Shown piece after piece: positions 1 to 5,374 of a stretch of DNA of 5,730 bases (within the stretch, counting starts at the first letter, position 1; each line of letters begins with the position of its first letter). A model generated the notes under the pieces. That model saw nothing but the letters and a program-made list of their open reading frames with translations, did not search any database and was not told the DNA's origin. Made by a program: the position numbers and the translations under genes. Origin of the DNA: an uncultured Eubacteriales bacterium. GTDB taxonomy: Bacteria; Bacillota; Clostridia; Christensenellales; Christensenellaceae. The DNA is taken from assembly GCA_905193725.1 (NCBI GenBank), contig CAJJPW010000144.1:1-5730 (forward strand), given 5' to 3'.

Positions 1-74
1 AGAATGATCAAAAAAACAAAAAACTGCCAGAAGGTTGGCAAAAAATTTAAAAAATGAAAGAGAGGAATCACAAA

Positions 75-464
75 ATGAAAAATAAGAGTTTAGAGGAATT
101 TGTACGGAAAGCCCAAAGGATTTTGGAGGAGAAAAAGGTGCGCAAGCATAGAAACCTCTACATTGGCGCGTTGGATCAAGAAATTGAGATCGAATCCCTG
201 ACGGACGAGGAGATCGAAGAGTGGCTCAGCTATGAGGATAAAAACAGGCAAGACGCCTATCTGTGTTATCTGGGCAGCCCCAGCCTGCGAGAGCTTGCCG
301 AAGAGCTAAAGAATTTGGGATACCTCGCACAGGATACGCAAGTGGCAGACATTTTGCCTGGGAAAGACAAGTTGGAAATTGGAAAACAGATCTTGGAGCT
401 CAGTGGCATGTTTGCCAAGACAACGGTGAGAGAGGTGGAACATTCGGATGAGCAGCAGGAATAG
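75..464 (+). CDS. Phage tail assembly chaperone, XkdN-like
   Basis: Small acidic protein of 129 aa from the ATG at 75. The C-terminal segment LPGKDKLEIGKQILELSGM (about residues 94-112) resembles the closing 'LlPGE...L...I.elsG' pattern of XkdN-type chaperones, and 'IESLTDEEIEEW' (about 40-51) resembles their N-terminal part. By family knowledge such proteins act in the cytoplasm, holding the tape measure protein during tail-tube assembly, and are encoded just upstream of it. Here a 1.1-kb insertion carrying a lipoprotein gene separates the two. An upstream in-frame ATG at 54 exists, but only the ATG at 75 has a plausible Shine-Dalgarno (AGAGG at 61-65, 9 nt spacing). The frameshifted extension that many tail chaperones have is not evident: no slippery heptamer lies near the end, and the -1 frame adds only about 24 residues. 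Function is inferred from motif and context; a diverged non-chaperone tail protein is possible. Confidence 0.72.
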   Translation: MKNKSLEEFVRKAQRILEEKKVRKHRNLYIGALDQEIEIESLTDEEIEEWLSYEDKNRQDAYLCYLGSPSLRELAEELKNLGYLAQDTQVADILPGKDKLEIGKQILELSGMFAKTTVREVEHSDEQQE

Positions 465-555
465 CCGGTAATCGCGTCAGGCCTAAAAAAGGCAGGGAAT
501 CAAAGAAAAGGAGGCTTGCGTAGGCCGCGATATTTGTTTGGAAAAAAGAAGAGGA

Positions 556-586
556 GAAGAGCAGGATGGGATGATGCCTGCTCTTC
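556..586 (+). repeat. Perfect 10-bp stem-loop, copy 1 of a repeated element
   Basis: GAAGAGCAGG (556-565) pairs perfectly with CCTGCTCTTC (577-586) around an 11-nt loop. No T-run follows, so it is a poor intrinsic terminator as it stands. Nearly the same stem, with similar 3' flanking sequence (TGC[A/C]TCTCT), recurs at 3963-3991. Each copy lies 185-275 bp upstream of a lipoprotein gene. The duplication is seen directly; a role as degraded terminator, processing site or recombination relic is inferred. Confidence 0.7.
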
Positions 587-615
587 TGCATCTCTAAGAG
601 AAAGGGAGGTTTCTC

Positions 616-696
616 ATGAAAGGGAATAACGCAAAGGGGCCAGAAGGAATGGCGGGATTTCGAGAAAAATGCAAAAGACGCGCAAAACAGCGATAA
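616..696 (+). CDS. Possible small basic peptide, 26 aa
   Basis: A short ORF reading MKGNNAKGPEGMAGFREKCK and six more residues, RRAKQR, then TAA. It is preceded by a good Shine-Dalgarno, AAGGGAGG at 602-609, 6 nt before the ATG. The product would be strongly cationic, with no membrane segment and no recognisable domain. It lies between two stem-loops, downstream of the tail chaperone and upstream of the lipoprotein promoter. The position is where a tail-chaperone extension is sometimes encoded, but the sequence does not resemble one. The RBS is the main support; the ORF is short enough to be chance. No function is proposed. Confidence 0.3.
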   Translation: MKGNNAKGPEGMAGFREKCKRRAKQR

Positions 697-730
697 AGAG
701 GCAAGAGGGTAAAGCAGACCAGGCCTCTTT
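695..730 (+). terminator. Stem-loop, possible weak terminator before the lipoprotein 1 promoter
   Basis: AAAGAGGC (695-702) pairs with GCCTCTTT (723-730) across a 20-nt loop. The 3' arm ends in three Ts and is followed by GAGACATTTT, so the U-tract is poor. The same 8-bp stem is found in the strong terminator at 1506-1531, so lipoprotein 1 is bracketed by matching hairpins. It could end transcription coming from the tail operon upstream. Confidence 0.4.
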
Positions 731-821
731 GAGACATTTTATCCAGGAGAGTCATAAAATGCAGAGGGAAATAATCCGATGAAATTAGACCTATTTCGAC
801 AGAGACGGTTCTGGAAAGATG

Positions 822-830
822 TGGTATAAT
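822..830 (+). promoter_or_regulatory. Extended -10 promoter for lipoprotein 1
   Basis: TGGTATAAT is a perfect TATAAT with the TGn extension typical of Gram-positive vegetative promoters. It ends 29 bp before the ATG at 860, leaving room for a start site near 837 and a short leader with the RBS AAGGGAGG (845-852, 7 nt spacing). No good -35 is visible at 16-18 bp; TTCGACA at 795-801 is too far upstream. A private promoter fits a moron-like gene expressed independently of the tail operon. Confidence 0.7.
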
Positions 831-859
831 GAACCCAAAAGGGCAAGGGAGGAAGAAAA

Positions 860-1495
860 ATGAAAAAGAGGATGATAGGGGCGCTATTGGCGCTGGTGAT
901 GACCATAGGGGTATTGGCAGGATGCGGAGGGCCCGGCAAGCTCAACAAGGAAGAGGACTTTGATGTGTACAAAGACGGGAAACTGGTGCAGGAACTGGGG
1001 GATGAGTATTATGGTTGCCTGATAGATGAACTGGGGGCCCCATCACTACTAAATGGGCCAATGGATGATTTGAATTTTGTACAAGAAGACAGCCTAATAG
1101 GAGCGGAGACCAAGAGGGGAATCAAACTGGGCAGCACGCTAGAAGATATCTGTGAAGTATATAGCGGGGATGAAATAGCATATATGGAGATATCAAAGGA
1201 AAAATTTGAAGATACCATATACGAAAGCGGGAGATTCCGGGATTTGCTGACAAAATATGAAACAGAGATCGAAGAGGCAGATAGGATTAAGTTATCATTT
1301 AATTATTATGAGAAAGATGGGAAGTGGGTAGAAAACGAAGAATTATCTGGACGGGATGCCCTGAGGGAATATGAGGGAAAAATGGTTACACAAGAGTATA
1401 ATAGATATGCGTTAATATTAGTTCTTTTGGAAGGAGAAGTTTCTATGATTTCTATATACAATAATTGGAATGTTTGGGTATCAACAGAACAATGA
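860..1495 (+). CDS. Lipoprotein 1, paralogue of the two downstream lipoproteins
   Basis: A 211-aa predicted lipoprotein. Residues 1-21 form a signal peptide (MKKR, a hydrophobic stretch, then VLAG) with a lipobox cysteine at 22 followed by GGPGK. After cleavage it should be anchored to the outer face of the cytoplasmic membrane. The mature part is acidic and contains RGIKLGSTLED (86-96), also present in the lipoproteins at 4176 and 4771. That 'RGI.LG.T.E.V...Y' pattern occurs in many Firmicutes lipoproteins of unknown function. It has its own promoter (822-830), a clear RBS and its own terminator (1506-1531), so it reads as an independent cassette inserted between tail chaperone and tape measure. 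The 5' third is G+C-richer than the rest. A superinfection-exclusion or immunity role is inferred from position only. The ATG is supported by RBS and signal peptide. Confidence 0.85.
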   Translation: MKKRMIGALLALVMTIGVLAGCGGPGKLNKEEDFDVYKDGKLVQELGDEYYGCLIDELGAPSLLNGPMDDLNFVQEDSLIGAETKRGIKLGSTLEDICEVYSGDEIAYMEISKEKFEDTIYESGRFRDLLTKYETEIEEADRIKLSFNYYEKDGKWVENEELSGRDALREYEGKMVTQEYNRYALILVLLEGEVSMISIYNNWNVWVSTEQ

Positions 1496-1505
1496 GTATC
1501 GAACA

Positions 1506-1531
1506 AAAAAAGAGGCAATTGCCTCTTTTTT
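1506..1531 (+). terminator. Strong intrinsic terminator, 26-bp perfect palindrome
   Basis: Symmetrical about AATT at 1517-1520: an A-run plus GAGGC on the left, GCCTC plus TTTTTT on the right. It has the stem and T-run expected of a rho-independent terminator and, being palindromic with A and T flanks, could act on both strands. It lies 10 nt after the lipoprotein 1 stop and only 30 nt before the tape measure ATG, leaving no room for a separate promoter. Confidence 0.85.
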
Positions 1532-1546
1532 GTTTAAGAAAAATAA

Positions 1547-1553
1547 AAGGAGG
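1547..1553 (+). promoter_or_regulatory. Strong RBS for the first tape measure gene
   Basis: AAGGAGG, with an 8-nt spacer to the ATG at 1562. It fixes the start of the 705-aa protein and lies just after the terminator hairpin. The arrangement is repeated before the second tape-measure gene at 5414-5420. Confidence 0.85.
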
Positions 1554-1561
1554 AATAAGTT

Positions 1562-3679
1562 ATGCAAATCAACGAAAAAGTCTTAAGCCTGCTGGAAAAA
1601 ATGGAGGAAAACACCAGAGGCATGAGCGAGGCAGTGAAGGAGGCGGAAAAAAGCGTGAGCGCTCTGGAAAAGAGCCTGACAAATGCGGGGGACGCATCAC
1701 AAAGCGCAGGGGCCCAACTGAGTGAAATGGGCAGTGCCATGGGCACAGTAGGAGGTATTGGAGATGGATTAGCTGGCATTGTATCGATCCTTAGTGAAAA
1801 CGTAGTCTCCAGCATACCGATAGTGGGGAATGTTTTATCCCTGATTGGAACGGTGGGCAGCGTGCTGAGCGGTGTAGGAGGTGTGATGGAATACGCGGAA
1901 AGCAAGCAGAAAAAGCTCACCAGCGCGTTGGAGGAGAGCCGAAAGGAATATAAGGAAATGATCCAAGAGGCCGCTAGCTCCTTGCGCGTAGAGCAGGACA
2001 TGGTAACCAACACAGATAACCTCATCAGCAAGTACGAGGAACTGAGAGATATGACCAACCTGAGCGCCGGCGAGCAGGTGAACTTTTACAATGTGGTGGG
2101 AGACTTGGTGGACTTCCTGCCCGACGCGACCAAGCTGCTTTGGGAACAAAACGACGCCTATAAAAGCCAGCTGGCAGTCATCCAGGACCTGAATAAAGAA
2201 AAGATGAAGGGGGCGCTGGACGAATACGTGGAAGAAGCGAGGCTGGCTGCTTGGAATCAAAAAGAAGAAGCCTGGAAGAAAGTGCTGCCACGGGAGACAC
2301 TAGACGAGCAAAACCAAGCGGATAAGGATGCCATTGATGATATTGCTCAATATTTTAGAGATAATAGCTATGATACTTTGATCCAAGAACACATGGAAAA
2401 GTTTTTATCCCAAGAAAAGTTTGAAGATATGGACGAGTTAACAAAGAAGACAATCAAAACAGGGGTTGCCAATGCTCTGCTGAGTAGTAGCTCTTGGGTG
2501 GAATTTGAGCAGAGTGGGTTTTGGAAGACGGCAAATGATCTTGCGCAACAAGAGGGATATTCGATTGATGTGAATGAGTTTAAAGAATTTGATAAATCAG
2601 ATGGAGAGATGGGCTTTGGATTCAACAATGATGTATATAATGATATATATTATTGGATGGGCAAAAGAGGCACTCACGAAGAGAATATTCAAAAGAGAGA
2701 AGACGAAAACCAAGCCAATTACGATTTTGCCATGCAGCTGGAGCAAGGATATAACAATGGAGATTACATGTTATTAGCTCTGGAAGAGTTAGCCGGCCCT
2801 CGTGTTGTCATGGGCGGCGAAGTCCCTGATTATATGGTGGAATATGCCGAAGAGCAGGGCTTGACATTTGACCGCCGAGGGAATGTGAGCAGGATGACAG
2901 AAAGCGAAGCGCAGGCTTATTTGAACAGCATGACGCCAGAAGAGAGAATGTGGGATTTCATGACGAGCGCCTCTAAAGAAGACCTAATGGGGGTTGTGCT
3001 CTCCCTCGATGACATTCAAAGCCTTACGGACTATTTGGCCCTGTCGGAAGATCAACAGCTGCTGCCAGAAGAGCAAAATATGGCGCGGAGCGCACTGTTC
3101 GGCTTGCAGGGGGAAGGGTATCTGGAAGGAGAGACCCTGCCCACCCTCACTTCAGAGGACCTGGACGCCCTAATAGGCCCACTGGTAGACCAAAACTATT
3201 CGGCCTTTACAGAATGGTTCGATCTGGCTGCCGGGCAGGTCAGCACGCTGCTGGATGAGGGCTCCAAGAGCCTGGCGGAAGAATTGCAGGAGACGGTGGT
3301 CACGCCGCTGGCAGGGGCGATCGAAAGTGGATCCGGATCGATTGACGACTTGACAAGCGCCATTAGACGTGGCATTCCCATGGGAGGAGAGGTGTTTGGC
3401 GAGGAAGAAGAGGGCAAAGGAAAGGAAGCGGCAAATAACGCCCTGGGCACCTCGTATTTTGGCGGCGGCATGACCTGGGTAGGCGAGCACGGCCCAGAGC
3501 TGATGGACTTGCCCGCAGGCTCTAAGATCTATTCCAATTCCACCAGCAAAAATATGTCGGCGAGAAATGGCGTAATTATCACGGGAAACACATTTAATGT
3601 GAGAGAAGAAGCAGACATTGAAAAGATAGCAGCTCAGCTGGTGGAGAAATTGGAGGAAACGATATTCAACATGCCATGA
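1562..3679 (+). CDS. Phage tail tape measure protein, 705 aa
   Basis: Residues 1-40 are a charged coiled-coil-like stretch. About 58-110 is a Gly/Ser/Val-rich hydrophobic segment that could span or penetrate a membrane, common in tape measure proteins. About 111-260 is helical and charged. The C-terminus is diagnostic: a GTSYFGGGMTWVGEHGPEL run (629-647) followed by MDLPAGSKIYSN, then NVREEADIEKIAAQLVEKLE near the end. Both segments are familiar from tape measure C-termini in Firmicutes prophages. Tape measure proteins fill the tail tube, set its length and are ejected with the DNA. At the rough rule of 0.15 nm per residue this would give a tail near 100 nm, if it is the ruler. Bases 2330-2790 (residues 257-409) are much more A+T-rich than the flanks, suggesting mosaic exchange. 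Separation from the chaperone by a lipoprotein cassette, and a second similar gene downstream, are unusual. A tailocin component is an alternative. Confidence 0.8.
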   Translation: MQINEKVLSLLEKMEENTRGMSEAVKEAEKSVSALEKSLTNAGDASQSAGAQLSEMGSAMGTVGGIGDGLAGIVSILSENVVSSIPIVGNVLSLIGTVGSVLSGVGGVMEYAESKQKKLTSALEESRKEYKEMIQEAASSLRVEQDMVTNTDNLISKYEELRDMTNLSAGEQVNFYNVVGDLVDFLPDATKLLWEQNDAYKSQLAVIQDLNKEKMKGALDEYVEEARLAAWNQKEEAWKKVLPRETLDEQNQADKDAIDDIAQYFRDNSYDTLIQEHMEKFLSQEKFEDMDELTKKTIKTGVANALLSSSSWVEFEQSGFWKTANDLAQQEGYSIDVNEFKEFDKSDGEMGFGFNNDVYNDIYYWMGKRGTHEENIQKREDENQANYDFAMQLEQGYNNGDYMLLALEELAGPRVVMGGEVPDYMVEYAEEQGLTFDRRGNVSRMTESEAQAYLNSMTPEERMWDFMTSASKEDLMGVVLSLDDIQSLTDYLALSEDQQLLPEEQNMARSALFGLQGEGYLEGETLPTLTSEDLDALIGPLVDQNYSAFTEWFDLAAGQVSTLLDEGSKSLAEELQETVVTPLAGAIESGSGSIDDLTSAIRRGIPMGGEVFGEEEEGKGKEAANNALGTSYFGGGMTWVGEHGPELMDLPAGSKIYSNSTSKNMSARNGVIITGNTFNVREEADIEKIAAQLVEKLEETIFNMP

Positions 3680-3710
3680 TAGAAAGTATGCAATCATTGA
3701 GAGACTAGGC

Positions 3711-3730
3711 GCGCCTTGAGGCGTTTTTTT
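3711..3730 (+). terminator. Intrinsic terminator after the first tape measure gene
   Basis: CGCC (3712-3715), loop TTGA, GGCG (3720-3723), extended by one G-T pair, then seven Ts (3724-3730). The stem is short but G+C-rich and lies 32 nt after the tape measure stop, so transcription likely ends here. It overlaps the perfect palindrome AGGCGCGCCT (3707-3716). Confidence 0.72.
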
Positions 3731-3791
3731 ATTGGGAAAGAAGTAAATTTAGACCAAAGTTATGGCAGACCTTAAGAGATTTTCATCATTC

Positions 3792-3834
3792 TCGGTGGGT
3801 AAGGCAGGGGAAATTTTTCGGTTTTGCCCACCGG
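3792..3834 (+). ncRNA. Tandem hairpin unit A of a possible structured RNA
   Basis: 3793-3805 pairs with 3821-3833 around a 15-nt loop: CGGTGGG with CCCACCG, then TAAGGC with GTTTTG including G-T pairs. The G-T pairs are stable in RNA only if the + strand is transcribed. It shares TGGGTAAGGC and GGTTTT[G/A]CCCAC with unit B just downstream. Not assignable to a known RNA family from sequence alone. Confidence 0.5.
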
Positions 3835-3846
3835 TGTTTCCTCAAT

Positions 3847-3890
3847 CCAGATGGGTAAGGCCAAGTGACTTCGCTGGTTTTACCCACTGG
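3847..3890 (+). ncRNA. Tandem hairpin unit B of a possible structured RNA
   Basis: CCAG (3847-3850), a bulged A, then 3852-3863 pair with 3875-3886 and 3887-3890, leaving an 11-nt loop. Compared with unit A, one outer pair changes from G-C to A-T on both arms, another from T-G to C-G, and an inner pair from T-G to T-A, so pairing is kept while sequence changes. The tandem G-T pairs are conserved. It lies downstream of a terminator and about 290 bp upstream of lipoprotein 2. Confidence 0.5.
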
Positions 3891-3962
3891 CTTTCGTTTT
3901 GAGAGGAAGGTGGAGATAGAGATATTTGCCTCTATGGAATTCTGGGAGGAAGTGAGGATGGG

Positions 3963-3991
3963 AAGAGCAGGATACTAATTTTCCTGCTCTT
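3963..3991 (+). repeat. Perfect 10-bp stem-loop, copy 2 of a repeated element
   Basis: AAGAGCAGGA (3963-3972) pairs with TCCTGCTCTT (3982-3991) around a 9-nt loop, followed by two more Ts (3992-3993). It matches the stem at 556-586, and the 3' flank TTTGCCTCTCT resembles that copy's flank. The slightly better T-run means this copy could act as a weak terminator. Confidence 0.65.
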
Positions 3992-4070
3992 TTGCCTCTC
4001 TGAAGTGTAACAGAGGAATAGAAATAAAAGGAAAATAGCAAATTAATGACTAAATAAGAAAAAAAAGTAC

Positions 4071-4100
4071 AAATATATGGAAATATATAGTAATATATAG
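4071..4100 (+). repeat. Three tandem 10-bp A+T-rich repeats
   Basis: AAATATATGG, AAATATATAG and TAATATATAG follow each other without gaps. A 10-bp period places the units on one face of the helix. They lie 75-105 bp upstream of the lipoprotein 2 ATG, so they could be an activator or operator array, an UP-like or curved-DNA element, or simple A+T-rich sequence. Confidence 0.5.
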
Positions 4101-4124
4101 AGAAGAGGTAAAATTTAGAACTAG

Positions 4125-4144
4125 TTATACTTCAATAAGTATAA
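4125..4144 (+). promoter_or_regulatory. 20-bp inverted repeat in the lipoprotein 2 promoter region
   Basis: TTATACTT and AAGTATAA are perfect inverted arms separated by CAAT. The right arm runs into TATAAA (4140-4145), a candidate -10 at a reasonable distance from the ATG at 4176. No convincing -35 is visible. An 8-bp-arm palindrome over a -10 looks like a dimeric repressor operator; the promoter assignment is tentative. Confidence 0.45.
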
Positions 4145-4175
4145 AAATAAAGAAAAAAGAAAGGGCAGAGGGAAA

Positions 4176-4727
4176 ATGAAAAAAAAGATAATAGCAGGAT
4201 TGTTAGCGCTTGTGAGTATCGTATGCCTATTGGCAGGTTGCGGAGGGCCGGGCAAGGTAAATGGGAATGTGAAAGATGAGGACTTTTATCTTTATGCGGG
4301 AACTAACGTATTAAGTGATGACTTTCCGGAGAAAGGGGAGGAAAGAGTAGAGTATTTAATCTTTGAAGGGGAGACCTATGAAGAATTTAATACCAGCAAA
4401 GGGATAGGGCTGGGGAGTACACTAGAAGAGGTGTATGAAGGATATAAAGATTTTGGTACCCCAGAAATAGCAGTGGATAGGAAGGAAATAGAAGGGCTGA
4501 CCCTAGAAACTCTATATAAGGATTATGATCAATATTGCAAAAAAGGAGAAATACTGCTTGTTTACTATTTTATAAGATCAGGAGATCAATGGGCGAATAT
4601 AGACTATTTAGACTTAGAAGAGCTTAGGGAGAATAAGAAAGAACCAATGAACGCTTATCTCTTAATAGCGCTAGTGGACAAAGAAGTGACACAGGTGACA
4701 ATATCAATCGAGGCGGGAGAAGAATAA
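4176..4727 (+). CDS. Lipoprotein 2
   Basis: A 183-aa predicted lipoprotein. The signal peptide (MKKKIIAGLLALVSIVCLLAG) ends in the lipobox LLAGC with cysteine 22, followed by GGPGK exactly as in lipoprotein 1. The mature part is acidic, with KGIGLGSTLEEVYE at 75-88 and SGDQW at about 135-139, both shared with lipoprotein 3. A C-terminal hydrophobic strand pattern (YLLIALVDKEVTQVTISI) also matches its paralogues. It should be anchored on the outer membrane surface. The ATG is followed by eight A residues, in frame. RBS candidates are AAGGG at 4161-4165 and the closer AGAGGG. Lipoprotein 3 begins 43 bp after the stop, probably in the same transcript, ending at the terminator at 5375-5400. Function unknown; an exclusion or immunity role is inferred from the neighbouring tape-measure gene. 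Confidence 0.85.
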   Translation: MKKKIIAGLLALVSIVCLLAGCGGPGKVNGNVKDEDFYLYAGTNVLSDDFPEKGEERVEYLIFEGETYEEFNTSKGIGLGSTLEEVYEGYKDFGTPEIAVDRKEIEGLTLETLYKDYDQYCKKGEILLVYYFIRSGDQWANIDYLDLEELRENKKEPMNAYLLIALVDKEVTQVTISIEAGEE

Positions 4728-4770
4728 AGAGTAAGAATAAAGTTAAGAAAAAAGAAAGGGCAGAGGGAAG

Positions 4771-5336
4771 ATGAAAAAAAGATAATAGCAGGATTGTTAG
4801 CGCTGGCGAGTATGGCATGCCTATTGGTAGGTTGCGGTGCGAATAGTATTAAAAATGAAGATTTTTATTTGTATCGCGGAGATGAGATTGTAAGTGATGA
4901 ATGGCCACAAACTGATATGGGTGAGGTTTCAATTAATTATTCAATTTTTGAGGGAGAAGAACTTGAGAATTGTAATACAAGCAAAGGCATTGGATTAGGA
5001 AGCACATTAGAAGAAGTCTACGAGGCATATAAAGATTTTGGGGATCCAATGATTGTGGCAGATAATAAGGTAATAGAAGGACTGAGCTTAGAAGAAATAT
5101 ATAGTAAATATGATGAATATTGCAAAGAAGGACACTTGAATATTATTTATCATTTAAAGCAATCAGGTGATCAATGGGTAAAAATAGATTATTCGGATCA
5201 GATGGAGTTGGCTGAAAGTGGGCAATTTCCACTTTTCGCTAGTTTGCTGATAGTACTAGAGGATAAAGAAGTAGTACAAGTATTAATAACTATAAGTCGT
5301 TATACGCAACAACAATATGATTTAATGTATGGATAA
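4771..5336 (+). CDS. Lipoprotein 3, frameshifted at a poly-A run after the ATG
   Basis: From the ATG at 4771 the frame reads MKKR then stops at 4783-4785, because seven As follow the ATG. The paralogue at 4176 has eight. With one more A, or a -1 slip, the product is 188 aa: signal peptide MKKKIIAGLLALASMACLLVG, lipobox Cys22, KGIGLGSTLEEVYEAY at 72-87 and a conserved SGDQW. The frame is then open without other damage to the TAA at 5334-5336. A TTG at 4794 is the first start-like codon in the long frame, but it would remove the basic n-region and lacks an RBS. The upstream region (AAAGAAAGGGCAGAGGGA) is nearly identical to that of lipoprotein 2, so the true start is surely at 4771. It may be a phase-OFF variant, a recoded gene, a recent pseudogene or a homopolymer sequencing error. 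Function as for its paralogues. Confidence 0.75.
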
Positions 5337-5374
5337 AATACATATAGAAACAGATAAAAAGATTAAATTTTGAG

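Larger units (their letters stand above)
3680..4175. other. Non-coding spacer between tape measure 1 and lipoprotein 2
   Basis: No ORF with a credible RBS was seen on either strand in these 496 bp. The spacer contains, in order, a terminator, two tandem related hairpins, a copy of the 10-bp stem-loop, an A+T-rich tract with three 10-bp repeats, and an inverted repeat, each listed separately. I see nothing assignable at 3731-3791, 3892-3962 or 3992-4070. Confidence 0.7.

Noticed and set aside
21..48. Short hairpin TGCCA-loop-TGGCA flanked by A-runs upstream of the chaperone
   Set aside because: The stem is only 5 bp, and the T-run would be on the minus strand, where there is no gene to terminate.
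54..74. ATG at 54 as start of the tail chaperone
   Set aside because: No Shine-Dalgarno precedes it, while the in-frame ATG at 75 has AGAGG at a normal distance.
263..451. 62-codon + strand frame inside the chaperone, as a possible -1 frameshift product
   Set aside because: It lies within the chaperone gene, has no slippery site, and does not resemble a chaperone extension.
1534..2058. Long minus-strand frame opposite the tape measure gene
   Set aside because: Its Ser/Leu/Pro-rich composition is the mirror of the G/A-rich coding strand, and the + strand frame has a strong RBS and recognisable motifs.
3170..3697. 175-codon minus-strand frame opposite the tape measure C-terminus
   Set aside because: The opposite strand encodes the conserved GTSYF/GEHGPEL tape measure end; the minus frame shows no domain or RBS support.
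3792..3890. The two TGGGTAAGGC repeats as a minimal CRISPR
   Set aside because: The repeats are internally hairpinned, imperfect and only two, with no constant repeat-spacer pattern.
4794..4796. TTG at 4794 as the true start of lipoprotein 3
   Set aside because: It lies inside the signal peptide, would remove the basic n-region and has no RBS. Comparison with lipoprotein 2 shows the ATG at 4771 with one A missing.
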